NCBI GenBank assembly: GCA_039201605.1
Contig: JBCCRO010000016.1
Location: 48,989-112,988 of the forward strand
Length of the DNA: 64,000 nucleotides
Direction of reading: 5' to 3'
Source: CADEDH01 sp039201605
GTDB lineage: Bacteria; Actinomycetota; Acidimicrobiia; Acidimicrobiales; SZUA-35
In this document: one piece after another, positions 1-8,974 of the stretch
How positions within the stretch are numbered: position 1 is the stretch's first letter
Layout of the letters: each line of letters opens with the position of its first letter
Position numbers and translations under genes: made by a program
Notes under the pieces: generated by a model
What the model was told of the DNA's origin: nothing
Database searches by the model: none
What the model saw: the letters and a program-made list of their open reading frames with translations, nothing else

Positions 1-2
1 AG

Positions 3-2945
3 CAGGCCCACGCCCACCTGATGCTCGCCCTCTATCGCAACGGCCGGCAGGCTGAGGCCCTTCGGCACTTCGCCGCCACCCGCCGGCTCCTGATCGAGGA
101 GCTCGGCGTCGAACCGCATACCGACCTGCAGGCTCTGGAGCACCGCATCCTCACCCACGATCCGTCGCTTCGACACCGACCGACGACTACACCGATTCGG
201 CCGTCGCCCGGTCCGCAGCGGCTCCCGATGTTCGGCCGCAACGGTGAACTGGCCCGGCTGATGGCCAGGGTGCAGGGAGGCGACGCCGGCGCCACCCTGC
301 TCGTGTCCGGCGAGCCCGGGATCGGCAAGAGCCGCCTCCTGCGGGAGGTGGCCGATCGAGTGACAGCCAAGGGCGATCGCCTCGTCTGGGTCCAGTGCGA
401 ACTCGGCCCCCGAGGCGCCGCCCTGCTGCCGATCGCCCGAGCGGTGTCGGATCTGGCCCAGAGGCTTTCCGGCCCGGAGTTCCAACATGTCGTCGGTACC
501 GACACACTCACTCTGTCCCCCTTGCTTGCTCCCCTGGTCCCGGTCGGCCACCCATCGGGCCGTACCGAGCCGATCGACGTCGGCGACGATCTCGCCCGCT
601 ACCGAATGACCGAGTCGCTGCGACGAAGCCTTCGCCGGTTGTCGGAGCTGGGTCCGGTGCTGATCGTCGTCGACGACGCCCAGTGGGCCAGCCCGGCGAT
701 GCTCGAGTTGTTGGCGGCGCTGACCACCGAACAGGAGCCATGGGCGGTGACCTTTCTGATCGCCAGTCGCCGAATCCGGATGGACGACGGCACTGCGGAG
801 CTCCAGGCGCTCCGACGAGCACCGACGTTCGAAGCCATCGAGCTCGACGGGCTCGACGCCGACGCCGTGCGGGCCATGGCGGTGGCACGGTTCGGGCGCC
901 AGGGGGAGGCGATCGCCGAGGACATACGGCGGCGGACAGGCGGCAACCCGTTGTTTCTCTCCGAACTCATCCGGACGCTCGATCCCGAGGACCCGGCCGG
1001 TTCGCTGGCCGGGCTTCGAGTCCCGGTGTCGGTGTCCGAGGCGGTTCTGGCCCGGCTCGACGAACTGTCGACCGAAACGATCGACGTGCTCACGGTGGCA
1101 TCGCTGATGGGCGTGGAGTTCGAGCCCGCCGTCTGCGCCCGGATCGCCGGCCACGGACAGGGATCGAGTCCGACGGAGACCGGCCGTACGGCCATCGAGT
1201 GGATCGAGGCCGCCCTCGACGCCGGGCTTATCGAGGAGACCTCGACCCCCTTCGCCCGCTTCCGTCATGAGCTGGTACGAAGCGCGATCAGCGACAGACT
1301 CTCCCAGCTTCGGCGGGCCGAGCTTCACGCCCGGATCGGGCGGACCTTGCTCGACCGCCATCGCAGCTCCGATGTCGGGAGGGTGCCGACCGAAGTGTCC
1401 TCCGCACTCGGCGTCCTGGCCTACCACCTCTGCGCCGGTGCCCAGTTCGGCACGGGTATCGACGGAGCCCGCTACGCCGCCCGAGCCGCCGCCCACGCCC
1501 TGGCCGGCCACGACGCAGGCGAAGCCCTCCACTTCTGCACCGAGGGGTTGGCGGCCCTAACCCACGTGGATACCGGCGAGGAGGCAGCCGACCTTCGAAT
1601 CGAGCTGTGGTGCGGTCGGGCCGAGGCCCACCAACGGCTGGCGCAAAAGGTTGAGGCCCATGAGGCGGCCTACATCGCATTCGAACTCGCGCTCGAGGCC
1701 GAGGCGTTCAAGGCGGCGGTTCGGGCCGTCGCCATATACACCGGCCAAAGCGCCGGGGCCTGGCTGGCGTTCTGGTACCCCATCGATCAGGCGCTCGACA
1801 TGGTCGAGCGGGTCGTGGCTGCAGTCGGCGATCTCGATCGCCTCGATCCGGGTCCGGCCGTTCACCTCCTGACGGCCTACAGCGAGGTCCTCTTCGCCGC
1901 GGGCCGGGTCGAGCCGTCGGAGGCGGCCGCCAAGAACGCTCTTGTGCGCGCTCGCGCCTCCGGGATCCGATTGCTCGAGGCCTACGCCACAGTGAGTCGG
2001 CTGGCCTCATTCGACGCAACGGCCGAGATCGACGGACGACTCTCGCTCGCCGCCGGCCTGCTGGCCGAAGCCGGTCCCCACGCCCACTACGGGGTGGTGG
2101 CCCGGCGTCACCTGATGGTGGCTCGGCTGGAGTCCGACGACCTCCAGGGGGCAGCGGCCGAGATCGAGGAGCTGGAGAAGCTCGCCATCGGCCTCGACTC
2201 CGATCTGGTGGCGTATCAGGCCGCGCTCTGCCGCAACTCGCTCGCCCTCTTCCGGGGTCGGCTGCGCCTGGCCGAGGACGAGATCGCCGCCGCCCGCCAT
2301 CGATTCGCCCACTTCGATGCGCCCCGGCTCGATGCACTCGACATCCAAACCCTCTGGTTGCTGTGGGAGACGGGCGACATGGCCCTGGCCGAGGACGTCA
2401 TCCGCACCCGCCTGGCCGAGTACGATTCGACCGCCTCCCGGGCCCCGCTTCTCCTTGCGCTGCTGGCCAAGGGCCAGTCGGCCGAGGCCCGCTCGGTCGT
2501 CGACTCGATCGCCGATGCCGAGTTTCAGCGAATGGGCGAGCGGCCCCTGCAGTTCATGACGGCCACGCTCCTGGCGGAGTCGGTGATCGCCCTCGACGAC
2601 CGTCGACGGGCCGGGTGGCTGCTCGATCTCCTGCACCCGGTAGCCCACCGTATGGTCAACTTCTACTCCGGAACTCTGCTGTTGGGTTGGGCCGACCTCC
2701 CGGTCGGTCGCCTCCTCGGCCTCCTGGGCCAGGCCGCCGAGGCCCAACACCACCTCGACCGGGCCCGGAGGCGGGCCGAGGCGGTCGGTTCGGTCTCGTT
2801 CGCCCTTCGGGCGGCGGTGGCATCGGTCGAGGTCGACCTCCGGGCTGGTGCGAGCCCCTCGCAGGTACCATCTCGCCTGATCGCCCAGGCGGAGGCCGGT
2901 GGCTATCGGCACATCGCCGACTGGTGCCGCAGGTTGATTTCCTGA
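3..2945 (+). CDS. BTAD/AAA-ATPase transcriptional regulator, 5' truncated by window
   Basis: The reading frame is open through the left edge, so the gene is partial. The first ~55 residues are the end of a bacterial transcriptional activator domain (LYRNGRQAEALRHF, then EELGVEPHTDL), as in SARP/AfsR-type regulators. An AAA_16-type ATPase follows, with Walker A GEPGIGKS about 95 residues in and a Walker B-like LIVVDDAQWA about 120 residues later. The remaining ~550 residues are helical, alanine-rich TPR-like repeats. There is no C-terminal LuxR helix-turn-helix, so DNA binding would have to sit in the missing N-terminus. By family this is a large ATP-dependent signal-integrating activator; its targets are unknown. 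A diguanylate cyclase follows 44 nt downstream on the same strand and may be co-transcribed. Confidence 0.85.
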   Translation, partial: QAHAHLMLALYRNGRQAEALRHFAATRRLLIEELGVEPHTDLQALEHRILTHDPSLRHRPTTTPIRPSPGPQRLPMFGRNGELARLMARVQGGDAGATLLVSGEPGIGKSRLLREVADRVTAKGDRLVWVQCELGPRGAALLPIARAVSDLAQRLSGPEFQHVVGTDTLTLSPLLAPLVPVGHPSGRTEPIDVGDDLARYRMTESLRRSLRRLSELGPVLIVVDDAQWASPAMLELLAALTTEQEPWAVTFLIASRRIRMDDGTAELQALRRAPTFEAIELDGLDADAVRAMAVARFGRQGEAIAEDIRRRTGGNPLFLSELIRTLDPEDPAGSLAGLRVPVSVSEAVLARLDELSTETIDVLTVASLMGVEFEPAVCARIAGHGQGSSPTETGRTAIEWIEAALDAGLIEETSTPFARFRHELVRSAISDRLSQLRRAELHARIGRTLLDRHRSSDVGRVPTEVSSALGVLAYHLCAGAQFGTGIDGARYAARAAAHALAGHDAGEALHFCTEGLAALTHVDTGEEAADLRIELWCGRAEAHQRLAQKVEAHEAAYIAFELALEAEAFKAAVRAVAIYTGQSAGAWLAFWYPIDQALDMVERVVAAVGDLDRLDPGPAVHLLTAYSEVLFAAGRVEPSEAAAKNALVRARASGIRLLEAYATVSRLASFDATAEIDGRLSLAAGLLAEAGPHAHYGVVARRHLMVARLESDDLQGAAAEIEELEKLAIGLDSDLVAYQAALCRNSLALFRGRLRLAEDEIAAARHRFAHFDAPRLDALDIQTLWLLWETGDMALAEDVIRTRLAEYDSTASRAPLLLALLAKGQSAEARSVVDSIADAEFQRMGERPLQFMTATLLAESVIALDDRRRAGWLLDLLHPVAHRMVNFYSGTLLLGWADLPVGRLLGLLGQAAEAQHHLDRARRRAEAVGSVSFALRAAVASVEVDLRAGASPSQVPSRLIAQAEAGGYRHIADWCRRLIS

Positions 2946-2989
2946 CATCGGTCACGTCGGGGGGCACAACTGCCGATCGAGAACCCACG

Positions 2990-4282
2990 ATGTCGGACGA
3001 CCCCTCGAACACCGCCACGGACGCCGCCCTCGACCACGCGCTGCTGGCCGGGCGCCTCGCCGTGCTCGTGCCGGCGATCCGCAAGTCGATGTTCACCAGC
3101 GTCCTGTCGATCACGGTGTTCTCGGCGTTGCTGGCCCGCTTCGACCCGGCGGCCCTCGGCCTGTGGCTGGCGTTGCGACTGGCGGTGTCGGCCGGCTGCG
3201 TGGCGGGCCTCCGGCGGCTGGAGCGGGCCGCCGTCGGCGGCGCTGAGAAGGTGCGCTGGCTGGCCGTGATCATGGGGGTGAGCGGCGTGGTGTGGGGCGC
3301 GATCCCCGCCTTCGTCCGCCCCGACGCCCCCGAGTGGCAGGCCGTCGTCGTGCTGTGGCTCTTCGGCAACCAGGCTGTGGTCACCGCGGTCGGCACGCCC
3401 GACCGGTCGGTGTTCCTGGCCGCCATCGGCTCGGTGACCCTGGTCGGCGCCGCCACGATCGCCATCGGCGGTGGCGGCTTCGGCCTCGTGCTCGGGGCCA
3501 TCCTCATCCTCGGCGGGGCCTATTCGGTGGCGATCTTCGCCTCGCTCCACCGCACGTCGGAGACCGCCATCGCCGCCCGGTGGGAAGCGGGTCGGCTGGC
3601 CACATCACTGGCCTCCCGTCAGGCCGAGCTGGAATCGAGCAACGAGCGGCTGGCCGACCTCGCCGCCCACGACAGCCTGACCCGACTGTTGAACCGTCGG
3701 GCCCTGACCGAGCGGCTCACCGGCGGCCGGGAGGACGAGACCCTGATCGCCGATGGCTGGATCGGCTTCATCGACGTCGACCACTTCAAGGACATCAACG
3801 ACACCTACGGCCACCGGGCCGGCGACGAGGTGCTCGTGGCCCTGGCCGGTCGGTGGGCCGGCGCACTCGACGCCGAGGCCACCCTGGCCCGCGCCGGCGG
3901 GGACGAGTTCATCGTCGCCCTCCCGTCGATGGCCACCGGGGAGGCGGCGGCGATGGCCGAGGGGTTGGTCGCCGCACTCGTCCACCCGGTGAAGACCACC
4001 AACGACGCCGTCCAGGTGTCGTGCTCGATCGGGTTGACCGCCCACCGGGCCGACGAGACGCTGGCCGCCGTGCTGGCTCGGGCCGACGAGGCGCTCTACC
4101 AGGTGAAGGTGGAGGGCCGCGACGGCTGGGCCCTGGCCGACGCCGGAACAGACCAGGCCGACGAGGACCGCGGTGGGGCGACGACGCCGGCGGTCACCGC
4201 GGCCGACGGCCCGGCGGCGGCCGATGTCGATGGCGAAGGGGTCGAGCGGGCGGCCGAGATGGCCACCGGTCAGCTGCGCTAG
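2990..4282 (+). CDS. Membrane-bound diguanylate cyclase (GGDEF)
   Basis: A 430-aa protein. The N-terminal ~190 residues contain about six hydrophobic segments (for example the VLSITVFSALL and LILGGAYSVAIFA regions), then a short coiled stretch, then a GGDEF domain with an intact GGDEF signature at residues 303-307. It should make cyclic di-GMP from two GTP. The RxxD inhibitory I-site is absent: the residues at the expected place, upstream of GGDEF, read DAEA, so classic product inhibition is unlikely. The ATG at 2990 was chosen because the frame upstream of it lies inside the preceding regulator gene. The C-terminal ~50 residues are low-complexity, alanine- and aspartate-rich. The stop overlaps the stop of the convergent winged-helix gene. 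Confidence 0.85.
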   Translation: MSDDPSNTATDAALDHALLAGRLAVLVPAIRKSMFTSVLSITVFSALLARFDPAALGLWLALRLAVSAGCVAGLRRLERAAVGGAEKVRWLAVIMGVSGVVWGAIPAFVRPDAPEWQAVVVLWLFGNQAVVTAVGTPDRSVFLAAIGSVTLVGAATIAIGGGGFGLVLGAILILGGAYSVAIFASLHRTSETAIAARWEAGRLATSLASRQAELESSNERLADLAAHDSLTRLLNRRALTERLTGGREDETLIADGWIGFIDVDHFKDINDTYGHRAGDEVLVALAGRWAGALDAEATLARAGGDEFIVALPSMATGEAAAMAEGLVAALVHPVKTTNDAVQVSCSIGLTAHRADETLAAVLARADEALYQVKVEGRDGWALADAGTDQADEDRGGATTPAVTAADGPAAADVDGEGVERAAEMATGQLR

Positions 4283-5466
4283 AGCGAGCGGGTGAGCAGT
4301 GGGGCCAGGTCGCCCTTGGGCATGACCTCCACCCCGTCGAGATCGAGCCAGCCCGCCATCTCGGTGAGGGCGTCGGCCAGATTGTCGGCCACGCCGTCCA
4401 CCTCGGCGTCGACGTCGGGCTCGGCGTAGGAGCCTTGCACCCGCAGCACCCGGGCTTTGCGATCGGCCTTGAGATCGACCCGGGCCGCCAGCTCACCGTC
4501 GAGCAGGAAGGGCAGCACGTAGTAGCCGAACACCCGCTTCGGCTCGGGCACGTAGATCTCGATCCGGTAGTGGAAGTCGAACAGACGCAGAGCCCGGTCC
4601 CGACACCAGACCACGGGATCGAAGGGACTGAGCAGGGTCCGTCCCGGCACCGCACGGGGCCGTTTGGCCTCCGGGTGCACCAACCCCGGCTCGTCCCAAC
4701 CCTCCACCTCCATCGGCTCCAGCGCGCCCTCGGCCACCAGGTCGGCCACCAGCGGCCGGGCCACCGGGTTGCGGAGCCGGACGTAGTCGGCCAGGTCGGT
4801 CACCGTCGCCACCCCCATGCTGCGGGCGGCCAGCATGAGGAGGTGCCGGTGGGCGTCGACGTCGTCGACGGCGCGGGCCTCGAGGTGCTCGGGCCTGATC
4901 ACCCGCTCCGGGAGGTCGTAGTGGGTGATGAACTGCTGATCGCGATGCGAGATGGCCAGTCGCCCCGAGGCGTACAACCATTCGAGCGCCACCTTGCCCT
5001 TGGACTGACCCCACCACGGACCGGTGCGCCGGCCCGGGTCTTGGAGCTGCTTCACGCTCAGGGGCCCGTGCTCCACCACCTCGTCCCGCACGGCCTGCAC
5101 GTAGGCGGGTCGTTCCTTTTCGAGGTTGGCTCCGGCGCGCCAACGGACCGACGCCATCCGCCACCTCATGTAGGGGTGCAGGGCCTGGGACGTGATCGAC
5201 GCCTCGTGGGTCAGGTACTCCCAGTTCTCGCCGGAGTGGTAGAGGAATCGGTCGAGCTTGTCCCGGTCGTAGGGACCGAGTCGGGCCAGCACCGGGAGGT
5301 AGTGGCTTCGGCACAGCACGTTGACCGAGTCGAGTTGGAGAACCGTCATCCGGTCCATCACCCGCCGGAAGTGGCGGACGGTCGGCGCACCCGTCGGCCT
5401 GGGGTCGCAGAAGCCCTGGGCCGCCAGGGCCATGCGGCGGGCCGCTGCCAGGGAGAGCCGACGCAC
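4279..5466 (-). CDS. Winged-helix protein of the YcaQ/AlkX-like (HTH_42) family
   Basis: A 395-aa protein starting at a GTG that shares one base with the upstream gene's TAG stop. Visible features typical of the HTH_42/DUF1006 family are an N-terminal helix followed by VMDRMTVLQLDSVN, then RSHYLPVLARLGPYD, then WEYLTHEASI, and later LLSPFDPVVWCRDR. Characterised members (E. coli YcaQ, Streptomyces AlkX/AlkZ) are DNA glycosylases that unhook alkylated bases or interstrand crosslinks, so a DNA-repair role is the best inference; the substrate cannot be read from sequence. A start 34 codons further upstream is possible but would overlap the upstream gene in another frame. Likely translationally coupled to that small gene. 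Confidence 0.8.
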   Translation of the reverse strand: MRRLSLAAARRMALAAQGFCDPRPTGAPTVRHFRRVMDRMTVLQLDSVNVLCRSHYLPVLARLGPYDRDKLDRFLYHSGENWEYLTHEASITSQALHPYMRWRMASVRWRAGANLEKERPAYVQAVRDEVVEHGPLSVKQLQDPGRRTGPWWGQSKGKVALEWLYASGRLAISHRDQQFITHYDLPERVIRPEHLEARAVDDVDAHRHLLMLAARSMGVATVTDLADYVRLRNPVARPLVADLVAEGALEPMEVEGWDEPGLVHPEAKRPRAVPGRTLLSPFDPVVWCRDRALRLFDFHYRIEIYVPEPKRVFGYYVLPFLLDGELAARVDLKADRKARVLRVQGSYAEPDVDAEVDGVADNLADALTEMAGWLDLDGVEVMPKGDLAPLLTRSL

Positions 5467-5618
5467 TACGACTCCTCGGAACCCGCCATCGACTCGAGGA
5501 TCTCGCGCATGCCGCCGTTCTTGAGATTCTTCATGAGCATGCCGGGCGTGGTCTCGCCGCGTTCCCACTCCATCCAGAAGGCGAGCAGCTTGGCCGGATC
5601 GGGTGGTGGCTTCTCCAT
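5466..5618 (-). CDS. Small conserved-looking hypothetical protein, 50 aa
   Basis: A short protein beginning MEKPPPDPAKLLAFWMEWER and ending EILESMAGSEES. Its composition (Trp, Met, acidic and basic residues in a helical pattern) and G/C-rich third positions look coding, unlike the arginine-rich antisense frames. The ATG at 5618 is preferred over an upstream start 40 codons earlier, whose extra sequence is low-quality. It overlaps the winged-helix gene by one base, so the two are probably one transcript. No function recognised. It has no signal peptide or membrane segment. Confidence 0.65.
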   Translation of the reverse strand: MEKPPPDPAKLLAFWMEWERGETTPGMLMKNLKNGGMREILESMAGSEES

Positions 5619-5664
5619 GACGACGCAGGCTATCGGAGCCGGCCCACCGACCCCGCCGGCCCGC

Positions 5665-5859
5665 TCAGCGATCGAAGGTGGGCAGCCCGGAGATCGATCG
5701 AAGCGCCACCTCGCTCGGTGAGGCGTTGCGTTCGACACCGGGACGGTCGTCCCAGTTGCGGAGGCGAACAGTGTGGATCCAACGCTGCAGACGAGCGGGA
5801 TCAGGGGCGCTCGGGAGTCGGCGACGACGCCCGGCGGCGGGGTACGTGATTGCGCTCAT
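5665..5859 (-). CDS. Possible small hypothetical protein, 64 aa
   Basis: A candidate reading frame (MSAITYPAAGRRRRLPS...) in the spacer divergent from the LysR regulator. The middle part (RLQRWIHTVRLRNWDDR) is weakly reminiscent of short Arg/Trp-rich DUF1127-type proteins but the match is poor. LysR-type regulators often control a divergent gene, and the perfect palindrome just upstream would suit that. There is no clear Shine-Dalgarno sequence. If this frame is not a gene, the whole of 5619-5940 is non-coding apart from the operator. Confidence 0.35.
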   Translation of the reverse strand: MSAITYPAAGRRRRLPSAPDPARLQRWIHTVRLRNWDDRPGVERNASPSEVALRSISGLPTFDR

Positions 5860-5916
5860 AGCCGTATCTTCGGCATCGGCGAAGGCTGACACAACCAACA
5901 TCTTCTCGATCTTTTC

Positions 5917-5931
5917 ATGACAATCTGTCAT
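5917..5931. promoter_or_regulatory. LysR-type T-N11-A operator overlapping a CATTAT promoter element
   Basis: ATGACA and TGTCAT form a perfect 6-bp inverted repeat around a 3-bp centre (ATC). It contains the T-N11-A pattern that LysR-family proteins bind. It ends inside a CATTAT hexamer (5929-5934) placed 6 nt before the LysR ATG, so binding here would block that promoter: this predicts autorepression, with possible control of the divergent reading frame. Confidence 0.6.
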
Positions 5932-5940
5932 TATGGCGAG

Positions 5941-6819
5941 ATGCGTCTCGACATCGAATCGCTCCGGGTGTTCGCCGCCGTCGTCGAGTGGGGTTCGATG
6001 TCGCGGGCGGCCGAGCAGCTCGAGCTGTCGTCGTCCGCCGTGAGCTGGAAGATCAAGCGGCTGGAGCAGCGGGTGGGACGTCCGCTTCTAATCCGTGACG
6101 GCCACGATCTGCGCCCGACGCAGGACGGGCGCCTGATCCTGGAGGAGACGCCGGACATGGTCCAGGCCCACGACCGTCTCGTCCGACGCCTGACCCAGCC
6201 GGAGTTCACCGGCACCCTCCGGCTGGGCTCCAACGAGGAGGTGGGCACGGCCCGCATGGCGGCGGTGCTCGGGCGTTTCAGCTTCGCCTACCCCGAGGCC
6301 ACGATCGAGTACGTGGTGAACGCCAGCCGCTCCCTCCTTCCGCTGCTGGCCAAGGGTCGGATCGACGTGGCCGTGATCCAGGTGATCGAGGAGGAGGTGC
6401 GGCCCGACGACGTGGTGTTGTGGACCGATGAGCTCCGCTGGGTGACCCACCGGGACCTCCCCCACGACGACGGTGTCGTGCCGCTCATCGGGTACGGGGA
6501 GAACGGCTTCTACCGGCCGGTGGGCGAGTCGGTACTCGAACAACACGGCATCGACTACGCCTACACCGTCACCGCCCCCTCGTCGACGACGGTCCGGGCC
6601 GCCGTCTCGGCCGGCCTCGGCGTGGCCATCCTGGCCGACTACTGGATGACCGAGGAGGTGGTCGAGTGGGAGCTCGGCTCCACCCTGGAGGCGCTGCCGC
6701 GGAGTTGCCAGGTCGTCCGGACGGCGCCCGGCGAACAGCCGGCGGTGACCCGGGCCGTGGTGGGGAGCATCGTCGAGGAGTTCACCGATCTCCACGTCCG
6801 ATCCGGCGACCTGAGCTGA
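5941..6819 (+). CDS. LysR-family transcriptional regulator
   Basis: A 292-aa protein of normal LysR length. Residues 1-60 are the winged helix-turn-helix (LRVFAAVVEWGSMSRAAEQL then SSSAVSWKIKRLEQRVG). The rest is a periplasmic-binding-like effector domain starting near TGTLRLGSNEEVG. The ATG at 5941 is chosen because it begins the HTH; an in-frame ATG at 5917 lies inside the operator palindrome. There is no ribosome-binding site and a CATTAT hexamer ends 7 nt before the start, so a leaderless transcript is likely. The effector and targets cannot be inferred. Confidence 0.9.
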   Translation: MRLDIESLRVFAAVVEWGSMSRAAEQLELSSSAVSWKIKRLEQRVGRPLLIRDGHDLRPTQDGRLILEETPDMVQAHDRLVRRLTQPEFTGTLRLGSNEEVGTARMAAVLGRFSFAYPEATIEYVVNASRSLLPLLAKGRIDVAVIQVIEEEVRPDDVVLWTDELRWVTHRDLPHDDGVVPLIGYGENGFYRPVGESVLEQHGIDYAYTVTAPSSTTVRAAVSAGLGVAILADYWMTEEVVEWELGSTLEALPRSCQVVRTAPGEQPAVTRAVVGSIVEEFTDLHVRSGDLS

Positions 6820-6861
6820 CCCGAATCCCGACGCCCGCCTCCGCGGCAGGGATGTGCCAGC

Positions 6862-7650
6862 ATGGACGGCGTGTTCAGATCGTTTCTGGAACGGATCAGC
6901 CGCACGGCCCCGACGCGGACGTCGGGCCGGCCCCCGTCGGGCAACGGCGCATCGTCGTTCCACCTCTTCTGGGAGGTGCCGCCGGTCCCCCTGCGGGAGG
7001 TTCGGGCCACGATCGAGATCATCGAGCCACCCACCGTCGACATGCTGTACTTCTGGGCCCTCCAGGTCGACGTGAGCGACGGCGGCGGTCGACGGGGCGG
7101 TGCCCACTTCGGTCTGCAGTACCACCCGAGCTACCCCGAGGGCGGCGCGGTCAACTGGGGCGGCTACCACCGGGGCGGCGGCGAACTCGACGGATCGATC
7201 TCGGACCTGCCGTCCACCCTCGACAACATCAACACCCGCGACTACCGGTGGCATCCGGGACGGCCGTACCGGTATCGGGTGTTCCCCTCCCCCGACCGGG
7301 GATGGCGGGGTTCGATCACCGACCTCACCACCGGCACCGAGACCGTCGTGCGCGACCTGCACCTCGAGGGCGACGAGCTGGCCCGGCCGATGGTGTGGAC
7401 CGAGTGCTTCGCCCACTGCGAGCACCCCTCGGCCGCCGTGCGCTGGAGCGAGCTCGGCGCTCGCACGGTCGACGGCGAGTGGTTCGAGGTGACCGACGTC
7501 CGGGTGAACTACCAGAGTCACGCCGACGGTGGCTGCTCCAACACCGACAGCTCGGTGGCCTCCGACGGGGCCGGTGCGGCGGCGTTCGTCCAGCGCACGG
7601 GGACCGACCGCCAAGCCGACACCGGGACCCGGCTCACCCGGCGACGCTGA
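6862..7650 (+). CDS. Conserved-type hypothetical protein, 262 aa
   Basis: No function recognised. The middle of the protein (residues ~45-215) is rich in Gly, Trp and Tyr with alternating hydrophobic residues (AHFGLQYHPSYPEGGAVNWG, then YRYRVFPSPDRGWRG), the look of a beta-sandwich fold related to DUF3472-like domains, though I would not assign the family. A pair CFAHCEH near residue 175 could bind a metal or form a disulfide. There is no signal peptide. It lies between the LysR regulator and the dioxygenase, all on the same strand. Confidence 0.65.
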   Translation: MDGVFRSFLERISRTAPTRTSGRPPSGNGASSFHLFWEVPPVPLREVRATIEIIEPPTVDMLYFWALQVDVSDGGGRRGGAHFGLQYHPSYPEGGAVNWGGYHRGGGELDGSISDLPSTLDNINTRDYRWHPGRPYRYRVFPSPDRGWRGSITDLTTGTETVVRDLHLEGDELARPMVWTECFAHCEHPSAAVRWSELGARTVDGEWFEVTDVRVNYQSHADGGCSNTDSSVASDGAGAAAFVQRTGTDRQADTGTRLTRRR

Positions 7651-7735
7651 CCGCCGGCCGATCGGCCGCCGTCACCCCCTCCGGGCGACCGCAGCACGAT
7701 CGACGACCGGCAGCCGGCGGTCGTACAGTGCCTCG

Positions 7736-8869
7736 ATGACCGATGTTTCGCCGGTGATCACCGGCCTCGACAGCGACGACGCCGGTGTGCGCGTCAGCCT
7801 CGCCGACCGGCCCGACCCCCTCGTCCTGCCCTGGTTCTGGATCCGGGACCACAGCGACGACCCGTCGGCCCTCGACGTCGCCACCCACCAACGGGCGGTC
7901 GACACCTTCACCATCGACCGCTCCCGGACCGGCACCGCCACCGTGACCGACGGCGTGCTGCGGGTGACCTGGCCCGACGACACCCCGACCTCCGTCATCA
8001 CCCCGTCCACGCTGGCGGCGGCGGTGCCGACCGAGGCCGTGGCCGCCGGACCGGCCGAGGATCGACCCCTCGAACTGTGGCGCGATCCGGCCGACGTCCA
8101 CCTGACCGACCTCGACCACGAACAGGTCATGGCGGGCGGCGACGGCCTGCGGGCCTGGATGCACGACATCGCCACGTTCGGTGTCGGCGTGGTGCGTGGC
8201 GTCCCCACCGGTGACGAGGCGGCGGAGGCCCTGGCCAATCGAATCGGCTATGTCCGCCGGTCGGTGTTCGGCGACGTGTGGCGGTTGTCGGCCGAGGCCA
8301 TGGCCTTCGCCGACTCCTCCTACGGGGCCGAGACCCTCCTCCCCCATACCGACGGCTGCTACAGCCACGACGGCCCGGGGCTGCAGTTCTTCGTCTGCGC
8401 CGAGCGGACCGGGACCGGGGGCGAGTCGACGGCGGTCGACGCCTTCGCCGCCGCCGAGGCCCTTCGGGCGGCCGACCCCGAGGCGTTCGACCTGCTGGCC
8501 GAGGTGGCCGTGCCCCATCGCTACCTCGACGACGGCATCCATCTGGAGGCCCGTCGACCCACCCTGCGCCTCGACGACCGGGGGGAGCTGGTGCAGGTCA
8601 CGCTCAACAACTACGACCGGGCCCCGTTCCTCCTCGACGAGGGGCGACTCCAACCGTGGTACGACGCCTACGCCGCCTATCACGAGTTGGTCAACGACAG
8701 GGCCTGCTGGTGGTCGACCCGGCTGGAGCCGGGCGATGCGCTGGTCGTCGACAACTGGCGCTGCCTCCACGGACGACTGGCCTTCACCGGCACCCGGGTC
8801 TTCTACGGCGGCTACCTCAACCACGAGGATTTCGAGAGTCGCCTCCGGGTGCTCGACCAGGCCGCTTGA
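7736..8869 (+). CDS. TauD-family 2-oxoglutarate/Fe(II) dioxygenase, gamma-butyrobetaine hydroxylase-like
   Basis: A 377-aa enzyme with the two-domain layout of gamma-butyrobetaine or trimethyllysine dioxygenases: an N-terminal DUF971-like domain (LPWFWIRDHSDDP) and a TauD jelly roll. The Fe(II) facial triad is visible as H204-T-D206 (PHTDGCYS) and H345 (CLHGR), with a downstream Arg (TRVFYGGY) for 2-oxoglutarate. The N-terminal domain lacks the cysteine cluster seen in many homologues. It probably hydroxylates a quaternary amine or related acid, but no carnitine gene is nearby and the substrate is open. The start is supported by a TACAGT hexamer (7724-7729) 6 nt upstream and no Shine-Dalgarno sequence: a leaderless pattern. 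Confidence 0.8.
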   Translation: MTDVSPVITGLDSDDAGVRVSLADRPDPLVLPWFWIRDHSDDPSALDVATHQRAVDTFTIDRSRTGTATVTDGVLRVTWPDDTPTSVITPSTLAAAVPTEAVAAGPAEDRPLELWRDPADVHLTDLDHEQVMAGGDGLRAWMHDIATFGVGVVRGVPTGDEAAEALANRIGYVRRSVFGDVWRLSAEAMAFADSSYGAETLLPHTDGCYSHDGPGLQFFVCAERTGTGGESTAVDAFAAAEALRAADPEAFDLLAEVAVPHRYLDDGIHLEARRPTLRLDDRGELVQVTLNNYDRAPFLLDEGRLQPWYDAYAAYHELVNDRACWWSTRLEPGDALVVDNWRCLHGRLAFTGTRVFYGGYLNHEDFESRLRVLDQAA

Positions 8870-8974
8870 TCGATCGGGGGCGCCACGACCGATCGGGCCG
8901 GGCCGTCACAACCGGCCCCGAGCATCACCGGCACCTGCTTCCCCCGTTGCACACCTCCACTGCGACGCAGCATC

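Noticed and set aside
395..1270. Long reading frames overlapping real genes in other frames and on the opposite strand
   Set aside because: At this G/C content stops are rare. These frames are Arg/Pro/Gly-rich, lack domains, and overlap well-supported genes throughout the window.
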